29,160 nucleotides of DNA from VFMC01 sp037130535 (GTDB lineage Bacteria; Actinomycetota; Acidimicrobiia; Acidimicrobiales; Ilumatobacteraceae). Every line of letters starts with the position of its first letter. Positions within the stretch are counted from its first letter, which is position 1. The translations under genes and the position numbers were made by a program. Shown piece by piece: positions 8,656-15,575 of the stretch. The stretch spans positions 1 through 29,160 of the forward strand of contig JBAXSU010000017.1 in NCBI GenBank assembly GCA_037130535.1, given 5' to 3'. The notes below the pieces were generated by a model. The model saw only the letters and a list, made by a program, of their open reading frames with translations, was not told the DNA's origin and searched no databases.

Positions 8656-11600
8656 TCCGGTTCCCTTCGCTGTCGACGGGCCGCTGCCGTCGGGGCTGTC
8701 GGTGCTCGAGGCCAGCGCGGGCACGGGTAAGACCTATGCGCTCAGTGCGCTGGCGGTGCGGTTCGTGGCCGAGTTCGATACGCCAGTGGCCGCGCTGTGC
8801 ATCGTCAGCTTCACCGATGCCGCCACCGCCGAACTGCGCGGCCGGGTGCGGGCCCGCCTGGTCGAGGTGGCCGACGCGCTCGAACGCGGTACCGATCCCG
8901 GTGACGATCTGGTCCTGGCGGCGGTGGCGCGCGTCGACCACCCCGATGAACTCGTCCGACGCATCACCCGCCTGCGCACCGCTGTGGCCGAGTTCGACGC
9001 TGCCACCATCACCACCATCCACGGGTTCTGCGGGCGGGTGCTCGCCATGGCCGGCGACGGCCTCGGCGACCTGCCCATCGAGCGGCGAACCGACGACGTC
9101 GACGAGGTGGTGAACGATCTGCTCATCGCCCACGCCACACCCGACCACCCTCAGCACGAGGTGGTCGAGTTCGTGGCGCCCGACCGACTCGCCGCCGCCG
9201 TCGGCACCCGGCTGCAGTTGCCCGATGCACAGATGCAGCGTTACGACCCCGACGAGGAGATCTCGAAGCGGATGACCGCCGAGCCGCGCCGCCGGCAACG
9301 GGCGATGGCGGCAGCCGATCTGGTCGACCAGGCCCACGACCTCGTCATCGCCCGCCGTGCCCGGTCGCATCGGCGCACGCTCGACCGGGTGGTGGTCGAC
9401 ACCCGCGATCTGCTGATCGGGGCCGAGTCGGCCTCGCTGGTGGCCGCACTGCGAGCTCGCTACCGAGTGGTGCTCATCGACGAGTTCCAAGACACCGACC
9501 GCGTGCAGTGGCACCTGTTCGAGCACGCATTCGTGGGCGGCGAAGACGCGCCCGCGGTGGTGCTGGTGGGCGACCCCAAGCAGTCGATCTACCGCTTCCG
9601 CGGCGCCGAACTGTCGGCCTATCTCGACGCCCGCAGCGCGGCCGCCAGCGTGCGGTCGCTCAGCGTGAACCGGCGCTCCGACGGCCCGTTGCTCGTGGGT
9701 CTCGACCGGATGTTCCGAGGGTTCACCTTCGGCTCCGACGACGTCGAGTTCCAGCCGGTCGAGCCCGCCGACGCGAACCGGTCGAGCCGCCTCGAGGCGG
9801 TGGCGCTCGGCGCCGATGGCGCAGCGTCGCCCATCGAGCTGCGTATGGTGCCGCCGGGTGCCGACAAGCTCTCCGCCGGCGAGGCGCGCCGAGCGGTGAT
9901 GGCCGACCTCGTGGCGGTCACCGGCCGTCTGCTCGGTGCCGCCCCGCACATCGACGAAGGCGACGCCGGCCGACGCCCGCTGTGTGCCCGCGACATCGCC
10001 GTCCTGGTCCGCAGTAACGCGGATGCCAATCGGGTGGTCGCCGCCCTCGCCGATGCCGGTATCGCTGCCGCCACTGCCGGGGCCACCAGCGTGCTCGACA
10101 CCGATGCCGCCCAGCAGTGGCGGCTCGTGCTGCGGGCCCTCGAACGGCCCGGTTCGCAGCGCGCCGCTCGCGCCGCTGCGCTGAGCTGGTTCATTGGGCA
10201 CTCGGCCACCGAGGTGGCCGCCTACACCGACGCCGATCTTGCCGGCCTCCACGAACTGCTCGGCGACTGGTCGGCGCTGCTGGCGCGTCGCGGGGTCGCA
10301 GCGTTCCTTGCTGCGGCACGTGCTCACGGCCTCGGCGCCCGCGTCCTGTCGCGGCGCGGTGGCGAACGACATCTCACCGACCTCGAACACATCGCCGAGC
10401 TGTTGCACACGGCCACGGGTGCGCGCCCGGCCTCGGCCGCTTCCCTGCGCCGCCTGCTGGCCGATGCCGCTGCCTTCGGCAACGTCGACGACGCCGATTC
10501 GGTGGTGTCGCGTCGTATCGACCGCGACGACGACGCCGTGCAGGTGCTCACCTCGCACCGCGCCAAGGGCCTCGAGTACCCGGTGGTCTTGTGCCCCACG
10601 CTTTGGGCCGTGCCTGGTGGAAAAGCATCGGTGAAGCACGCCGCCCTGGCTGATGGCCGTCTGATCGACGCGTCGTGGGTAGCCGGCAGCGACGACACGC
10701 GCGCCGCCGCAGGGCTGCTCGCCGCGGCCAAGGCAGAGGCGGCCGGCGAAGAGCGCCGCCTGCTGTACGTGGCGCTCACCCGGGCCAAGCACCGCTGCGT
10801 GCTGTGGTGGGCGCCGGTATCGAGTGGCACTGGTGTGCTCGGCGACCTGCTGCAGCACGCCCTGGGCACCGCAGCCCCGCCGGCGAGCCTCGCCGACCTC
10901 CGACCGCTGGCCGAGTCATCGGGCGGCACCATCGGTGTCGCGTCGGTGCGCGCCGGGGTACCGCCGACACCAGCTGCCGATGACGACGCCGTCGAGCCGG
11001 TGCCGTTGGTAGCGGCCACCACCGACCGCGTACTCGACCGAGCCTGGCGGGTGTGGTCGTTCAGCGGTGTGAAGGCTGTGGCCGATGCCGTCGAGTTCGA
11101 CCAGCCCGTGCAGGGCGGCACCGATGAAGCCGGCCCCGGCGAACCCGGCACCGGCGAAAACAGCACCGGCGAACCTGCCGCGCCACACCGGGCGCCGTTG
11201 CCGTTGGGCGATGCGCCGGGCGGCACCGAGTTCGGCACCCTGGTGCACCAGGTGCTCGAACAGGTCGACTTCACCAGCTCCACTCTGCTCGCCGACCTCA
11301 CTGAGCGGTGTGCGGAATCGCTGCAGTACCGCTCGCTGCGTATCGGCGCTGCCGACCTAGCGGCCGGCCTGCAGGCAGCCATCGAGGCGCCACTCGGCGG
11401 TCCGGTTGGCTCGATGCGACTGGCCGACCTGGCGCCCGCCGACCGGTTGAACGAACTCGACTTCGACCTGCCCCTCGGTCGTCTCACGGCAGCACGTATC
11501 GGCACCGTGCTGACGCAGCATCTGCCCGCCGACGACCTGCTCGCGCCGTGGGCGCGGTCCATGGCGGGTGGTGCGTACGACTTCCCGCTCGACGGTGTCC

Positions 11601-11998
11601 TCACCGGCTCCATCGACCTGGTCGCCCGCTCCGACGGCGGCACCCGGTTCTGGGTGGCCGACTACAAGACCAACCAGTTGGGCCGCGACAACCCGTACGG
11701 GCGTACCGATATGGCCGCGGCCATGGCGCACCACCACTACCCGTTGCAGGCAGCGCTGTATCTCGTAGCGCTCCACCGCATGCTCCGCTGGCGCCTGGCG
11801 AACTACGAGCCACACGTCCACCTCGGCGGTGCCGCATATCTCTTCGTCCGCGGCATGGTGCCCGCCATCACGACCGACGATGCCGCCACCGACGATGCCG
11901 CCACCCACGATGCCCGCGGTGTGTTCTGGTGGCAGCCGCCCAGTGCCGCGGTCGAGGCACTCGACCGGTTGCTCGCGGGGGAGCCGTCCGATGGGTGA
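8648..11998 (+). CDS. recB: Exodeoxyribonuclease V beta subunit RecB
   Basis: RecB is the 3'-5' helicase and sole nuclease of RecBCD. The 1116-residue protein has a UvrD-type helicase: Walker A ASAGTGKTYAL (about residues 22-32), VLIDEFQDTDRVQW, LVGDPKQSIYRFRGAE, LSVNRRSDG, VLTSHRAKGLEYPVV and LLYVALTRAKHR. A C-terminal PD-(D/E)XK nuclease follows: FGTLVHQVLE, GSIDLV (Asp990), VADYKTN (Asp1005, Lys1007) and the QAALYLVAL helix. All expected nuclease residues are present. ATG 8648 is preferred over the adjacent ATG 8645 because GAGG at 8638-8641 then has a 6-nt spacing. The linker before the nuclease holds a Gly/Glu/Pro/Thr run, and near the C-terminus a 15-bp sequence is tandemly repeated (11876-11905). 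It overlaps recC upstream and recD downstream by about 8 nt each. Confidence 0.96.
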   Translation: MTDPVPFAVDGPLPSGLSVLEASAGTGKTYALSALAVRFVAEFDTPVAALCIVSFTDAATAELRGRVRARLVEVADALERGTDPGDDLVLAAVARVDHPDELVRRITRLRTAVAEFDAATITTIHGFCGRVLAMAGDGLGDLPIERRTDDVDEVVNDLLIAHATPDHPQHEVVEFVAPDRLAAAVGTRLQLPDAQMQRYDPDEEISKRMTAEPRRRQRAMAAADLVDQAHDLVIARRARSHRRTLDRVVVDTRDLLIGAESASLVAALRARYRVVLIDEFQDTDRVQWHLFEHAFVGGEDAPAVVLVGDPKQSIYRFRGAELSAYLDARSAAASVRSLSVNRRSDGPLLVGLDRMFRGFTFGSDDVEFQPVEPADANRSSRLEAVALGADGAASPIELRMVPPGADKLSAGEARRAVMADLVAVTGRLLGAAPHIDEGDAGRRPLCARDIAVLVRSNADANRVVAALADAGIAAATAGATSVLDTDAAQQWRLVLRALERPGSQRAARAAALSWFIGHSATEVAAYTDADLAGLHELLGDWSALLARRGVAAFLAAARAHGLGARVLSRRGGERHLTDLEHIAELLHTATGARPASAASLRRLLADAAAFGNVDDADSVVSRRIDRDDDAVQVLTSHRAKGLEYPVVLCPTLWAVPGGKASVKHAALADGRLIDASWVAGSDDTRAAAGLLAAAKAEAAGEERRLLYVALTRAKHRCVLWWAPVSSGTGVLGDLLQHALGTAAPPASLADLRPLAESSGGTIGVASVRAGVPPTPAADDDAVEPVPLVAATTDRVLDRAWRVWSFSGVKAVADAVEFDQPVQGGTDEAGPGEPGTGENSTGEPAAPHRAPLPLGDAPGGTEFGTLVHQVLEQVDFTSSTLLADLTERCAESLQYRSLRIGAADLAAGLQAAIEAPLGGPVGSMRLADLAPADRLNELDFDLPLGRLTAARIGTVLTQHLPADDLLAPWARSMAGGAYDFPLDGVLTGSIDLVARSDGGTRFWVADYKTNQLGRDNPYGRTDMAAAMAHHHYPLQAALYLVALHRMLRWRLANYEPHVHLGGAAYLFVRGMVPAITTDDAATDDAATHDARGVFWWQPPSAAVEALDRLLAGEPSDG
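11876..11914 (+). repeat. 15-bp tandem repeat inside recB
   Basis: The unit gacgatgccgccacc occurs perfectly twice (11876-11890 and 11891-11905), followed by a degenerate partial third copy. It is in frame and encodes DDAAT-DDAAT-HDA. It lies between the conserved LFVRGM strand and GVFWW near the RecB C-terminus, probably a surface loop tolerant of length change. Confidence 0.8.
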
Positions 11999-13781
11999 CC
12001 TCGTCGACCTGCTCGCACCCTGGCGCGAGGCGGGCCAATTGTCGGCAGCCGAGGTGCACGTGGCCGCCACGCTCGGCCGACTCGGGGGTGAGGCCCGACC
12101 CGAGGTGCTGCTCGCCGCCGCGCTGGCCGCGCGGGCGCAGCGCTACGGCGATGTGTGCATCGACCTGCGCACGGTGGCATCGGTGGCGTCGGCCGCCGAG
12201 TCGACGGTACCTGTCGTCTGGCCCGCCACCGACTCGTGGCTCGCGGCTGTCGCCGAGAGTCCACTGGTCACGGGAATGCCCGCCCCGCTGGTGCTGCGCG
12301 GCTCGTTGCTGTACCTCGAGCGCTATCACGCCTACGAGACCGCTGTTGCCGAGCACCTCATCGGCTTTGCGAGCACCTCCGCGGCGGCCATCGAAGCCGA
12401 CCTCTCGTTGCTCGACTCGCTGTTCGACGGGTCGCTGTCGGCCGAGCAGCGCCGTGCAGTTGAAGCCGCCGGTGTCGGCGGCCTCACCGTGCTGGTGGGC
12501 GGACCGGGCACGGGCAAGACCACCACGGTGGCGGCACTGCTGGCCACGCTGGCTCGCTCGCTCGGTTCGCTGCGGGTGGCGTTGGTGGCACCCACCGGCA
12601 AGGCCGCAGCGCGGCTCGGCGAAGCCTTCCGCGATGCTGCGGCGCAGTTGCCCGACGACATCGCCCAGGCGATTTTCACGGCCGAGACCTCCACCGTGCA
12701 CCGCCTCCTCGGCGCGGTGGGCGAGTCGTCGAGCCGTTTCCGACACCATCGTCAGCAGCCGTTGCCGCACGATGTGGTCATCGTCGACGAGACGTCGATG
12801 GTGTCGTTGCCCCTCATGGCGCATCTGCTCGACGCAGTGCGTCCCGGCGCCCGGGTGGTGCTGGTGGGCGATCCGGGGCAGTTGGCCAGCGTCGACGCCG
12901 GTTCGGTGCTGGCCGACCTCGCCGGCCCGATGCTCACCCGCTCCGACGGCGATGCGGCCACACCTGCACCTGCGCCGGCAGGTCCGCTCGCATCGTGTAT
13001 CACCGTGCTCACCGTCAGCCGCCGCTTCCCTCCCGGGTCGCCCATCGACCGGCTCGCCCGCGCCATCGGCAGCGGCGACGCAGCAGGCGCTCGTGCCGTG
13101 CTGGCAGAGGGCGACGGGGGTGGCGGGCCGGGTGTGCCGCGTGGCTCGGTCGTCTGGTACCCGCAGTCCGAGACCGCAATCGAAGCCGTTCGCGCCATCG
13201 TCGAACCCGTGGTCGTGAAGGTGGCCGATGCAGCTGCCGCCGGCGACGCGGTGGCAGCACTCGACGGCCTCGACGCAGCCCGCGTGCTGAGCGCGCACCG
13301 GATGGGCCCGATGGGTGTCGAACGGTGGAACGAGCGCATCGAGGGGTGGCTCGCCGCCACCGGACGACCCACGTCGGGCTGGTATCCGGGTCGGCCGATC
13401 ATCATCACCGCCAACGACTACCGGCTCGGGCTGTTCAACGGCGATCTCGGCGTGGTGGTGCTGCTCGACGGTCGGCCGATGGTGGCGTTCCCCACCACCA
13501 CCGACCCGATGTTCGTTGCCCCGTCACGGCTCGAGGCGGCGGCCACGGTGCACGCGATGACCATCCACAAGAGCCAGGGCTCCGAGTTCGACCGGGCCGT
13601 GGTGGTGCTGCCGCCCATCGGGTCGCGGCTCGCCTCACGCGAACTGCTGTACACCGCCGTCACCCGGGCACGGGTCGGCGTCATCGTGGTGGGCAGCGCC
13701 GAGTCGCTCGACGAGGTGGTGGGCCGCCGCACGGTGCGGGCCAGCGGGCTGGGCCAGCGCCTGTGGCCCGGTTCGTCGTGA
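11991..13781 (+). CDS. recD: Exodeoxyribonuclease V alpha subunit RecD
   Basis: RecD is the 5'-3' superfamily 1B helicase of RecBCD. The 596-residue length fits the RecD1 type, which acts within RecBCD, rather than longer stand-alone RecD2. Motifs in order are LVGGPGTGKTTTVAALL (Walker A, about residues 165-180), LVAPTGKAAARLGEA, VIVDETSMVSLPLMAHLL (Walker B), LVGDPGQLASVDAGSVLADL, the LTVSRRF motif, AMTIHKSQGSEFDRAVVVLP and YTAVTRARVGVIVVG. I chose ATG 11991 because the RecD N-terminal domain starts at MGDLVDLLAPW and GGGGGAG lies 7 nt upstream. Starts further upstream would encode proline/serine-rich sequence out of frame with recB. It overlaps the recB stop by 8 nt, and its own stop overlaps the nuclease gene as GTGA. 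Confidence 0.96.
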   Translation: MGDLVDLLAPWREAGQLSAAEVHVAATLGRLGGEARPEVLLAAALAARAQRYGDVCIDLRTVASVASAAESTVPVVWPATDSWLAAVAESPLVTGMPAPLVLRGSLLYLERYHAYETAVAEHLIGFASTSAAAIEADLSLLDSLFDGSLSAEQRRAVEAAGVGGLTVLVGGPGTGKTTTVAALLATLARSLGSLRVALVAPTGKAAARLGEAFRDAAAQLPDDIAQAIFTAETSTVHRLLGAVGESSSRFRHHRQQPLPHDVVIVDETSMVSLPLMAHLLDAVRPGARVVLVGDPGQLASVDAGSVLADLAGPMLTRSDGDAATPAPAPAGPLASCITVLTVSRRFPPGSPIDRLARAIGSGDAAGARAVLAEGDGGGGPGVPRGSVVWYPQSETAIEAVRAIVEPVVVKVADAAAAGDAVAALDGLDAARVLSAHRMGPMGVERWNERIEGWLAATGRPTSGWYPGRPIIITANDYRLGLFNGDLGVVVLLDGRPMVAFPTTTDPMFVAPSRLEAAATVHAMTIHKSQGSEFDRAVVVLPPIGSRLASRELLYTAVTRARVGVIVVGSAESLDEVVGRRTVRASGLGQRLWPGSS

Positions 13782-14767
13782 GAGTGCGGTACAGCACGGG
13801 CATCGTCGCCTACCTGATGGTTGCCACCGCCTGCGCCGCCGCAGGCGAGGGCGCACCGCCAGACCGCACCGACAGGTCGACCACTGCGGCATCGACCGAC
13901 TCGTCCGCCGTCGAGCCCACCGACACTGCTCCTGAGCCCACCGATACGGCCCCCGCGCCCACCTCAGCCCCTCCGAAGTCGACCGTCACCCCTGCCACCA
14001 CCGCTGTCGTCACTACCGCTGACATCCGGCCGATGCGCAACGACGTGGCGGTGAGCGACGGCGACACGTTCTCGATGACCGTGAACGGCGTCGTCGAACG
14101 GATTCGGCTCATCGGTATCGACGCACCCGAGGTGGGCGAGTGCCAGGCCGATCGCTCGAAGGTCGCGCTCGAGGCGCTGCTGCTCGGTGCCACCGACATC
14201 GTCCTCGTGGCCGACCGCACCGATCGCGACCGCTATGGACGACTGCTGCGCTACGTGGAGGCCGACGGGGTGTCGGTGAACGAGGCACTCGTGCGGTACG
14301 GCTTGGCGTTGTCGCGTCGCTACCCGCCCGACACGGCCCGCCAGGACACCCTCGACCGGGCCCAGACCGCGGCCGAGGGGGAGCAACACGGCCTCTGGAA
14401 CCCGGGCGCGTGTGGAACGCCTACCACGGCCTCGCTCGCCGTCACCGCCATCGAGGCCAACCCGCCGGGCGACGACACGCAGGCCCTCACCCAGGAGTAC
14501 GTCGAGATCACCAACGCCGGCAGTCAGTCGGTCGACCTCACGGGCTGGGGCGTGAAGGACAACTCCGCCTCGCACCGCTACCTGTTCCCGGCTGGATTCG
14601 TGCTCACTCCCGGAGCCTCGGTTCGGCTGCGCACCGGTTGCGGTGTCGACGGCACTGCCGACCTCTACTGGTGTGAGTCGGGGTCAGCTGTTTGGAACAA
14701 CGCTGGCGACACCGTCTTCGTTCTCGACCCCAACGGCAACATCGTCGCGACGCGTTCGTACCCCTGA
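13778..14767 (+). CDS. Exported thermonuclease with C-terminal lamin-tail domain
   Basis: This 329-residue protein has three parts. The N-terminal export signal (MRVRYSTGIVAYLMVATAC) ends in a weak lipobox ATAC, so it is probably a lipoprotein, with simple secretion as the alternative. A Thr/Pro/Ser/Asp-rich linker of about 65 residues (PEPTDTAPAPTSAPP) suggests an extended stalk. A staphylococcal-nuclease domain follows with VSDGDTF, RLIGIDAPEVGE and DRYGRLLRYV, carrying counterparts of the catalytic Arg/Glu/Arg and Ca-binding Asp. The C-terminus is an LTD (lamin-tail) Ig-like domain: YVEITNAGSQSVDLTGWGV and FVLTPGASVRLRTG. SNase-LTD fusions are known in bacterial exported nucleases. The GTG start at 13778 overlaps the recD stop as GTGA, so it appears coupled to the intracellular recombination operon although its product should act outside the membrane. 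Confidence 0.88.
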   Translation: MRVRYSTGIVAYLMVATACAAAGEGAPPDRTDRSTTAASTDSSAVEPTDTAPEPTDTAPAPTSAPPKSTVTPATTAVVTTADIRPMRNDVAVSDGDTFSMTVNGVVERIRLIGIDAPEVGECQADRSKVALEALLLGATDIVLVADRTDRDRYGRLLRYVEADGVSVNEALVRYGLALSRRYPPDTARQDTLDRAQTAAEGEQHGLWNPGACGTPTTASLAVTAIEANPPGDDTQALTQEYVEITNAGSQSVDLTGWGVKDNSASHRYLFPAGFVLTPGASVRLRTGCGVDGTADLYWCESGSAVWNNAGDTVFVLDPNGNIVATRSYP

Positions 14768-14841
14768 CCGCCCACCTCCGTGCATCTTCCGGCGAACCCG
14801 GACCATCGACGATGCCGGATCCTCGCGAGCGCGTGGTCCGC

Positions 14842-14846
14842 AGGAG
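14842..14846 (+). promoter_or_regulatory. Ribosome binding site deciding the FAS1 gene start
   Basis: AGGAG at 14842-14846 sits 6 nt before ATG 14853. It supports that start over in-frame GTG codons further upstream that lie inside the preceding nuclease gene. Confidence 0.75.
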
Positions 14847-14852
14847 TTCCCG

Positions 14853-15533
14853 ATGCAACACCGCCCCTTCATCGCAGTGGTCACCCTGGGTGCATTCGCC
14901 GCGCTCGGTGCGCTGGGCGTGTCGACGGTGCATGCCGACCCATCGGAGGCGAGCGCCAAGGCCGGCGCGCCCATCGCTGCCATCGCATCGGGCGATCCCG
15001 AGTTGTCGATCTTCGTCGAGGCGTTGGAGGTGACCGGCTTCGAAGGCCTGGTCGATGCATGCAACGACGCTCACACCACGGTGCTCGCTCCCAGTGACGA
15101 GGCGTTCCGGACAATCTTTGCCGACATCGGACTCGACGAGCAGGAGGCGATGAGCGACGCAACGATGATGAGCGAGATCGTGGCGTACCACCTCCTGCCG
15201 GGTGAGTTCGACGCGGCGGCCTTTGGCGCCGTCGATCACATCACCGCCGTCTCCGGTCAGGACATCTCAGTTGCGCGAACCGGTGGAATGGTTCGCCTGA
15301 ACGACGCCGCCGAGGTGACTGCCAGCGACAGCAGTGCCTGCAATGGCATGGTGCATCGCATCAACCGGGTCCTTCTGCCGCCCGTGGCCGCCGTGCCGCC
15401 CGTCGCCGACCAGGCGATGCCCAACACTGGGTCGGAACACCAACGCCTCCTGGTCGAGGTGTCGGCCGGAGCTGTGCTGGTGGGAGCCGCCGCGCTGGCG
15501 TTGACCCGCCGGTCGCGTCGCGTCGCAGCCTGA
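14853..15533 (+). CDS. Fasciclin (FAS1) domain protein with sortase-type C-terminus
   Basis: This 226-residue exported protein has a signal peptide MQHRPFIAVVTLGAFAALGALGVSTVHA, with likely cleavage after VHA. One FAS1 domain spans about residues 40-176: SIFVEALEVTGFEGLVDA, the H1-like TTVLAPSDEAFRTI, VAYHLLPGEF (YH motif) and NGMVHRINRVLLP (H2-like). FAS1 domains mediate adhesion or cell-surface interactions. After a Pro/Val/Ala linker, MPNTG (189-193) is followed by a hydrophobic segment (about 199-217) and RRSRR, the layout of an LPxTG sorting signal with Met in place of Leu. Covalent wall anchoring by a sortase is therefore likely, though no sortase gene lies in the window. A clear AGGAG sets the start. 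The gene is 85 nt downstream of the nuclease gene and may have its own promoter. Confidence 0.87.
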   Translation: MQHRPFIAVVTLGAFAALGALGVSTVHADPSEASAKAGAPIAAIASGDPELSIFVEALEVTGFEGLVDACNDAHTTVLAPSDEAFRTIFADIGLDEQEAMSDATMMSEIVAYHLLPGEFDAAAFGAVDHITAVSGQDISVARTGGMVRLNDAAEVTASDSSACNGMVHRINRVLLPPVAAVPPVADQAMPNTGSEHQRLLVEVSAGAVLVGAAALALTRRSRRVAA

Positions 15534-15539
15534 ACCCGG

Positions 15540-15575
15540 TTGCCGGCCCGGCGCGGCTGGGCTACAACTGACTCC
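15540..15575 (+). promoter_or_regulatory. Candidate leaderless promoter of the molybdopterin oxidoreductase
   Basis: TTGCCG (15540-15545) and TACAAC (15563-15568) are separated by 17 bp, and the -10 box ends exactly 7 nt before ATG 15576. There is no Shine-Dalgarno sequence. The spacing reproduces that at sbcD and other genes in the window. Confidence 0.55.

Noticed and set aside
8339..10858. 839-codon open frame antisense to recB
   Set aside because: No recognisable domains and composition typical of a shadow frame; the sense-strand RecB helicase is complete.
1038..14767. Treating the SbcCD-RecBCD operon as a new anti-phage defence island
   Set aside because: All genes are standard recombination components with intact motifs. 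No toxin, sensor, transposase or composition shift nearby supports a dedicated defence system.
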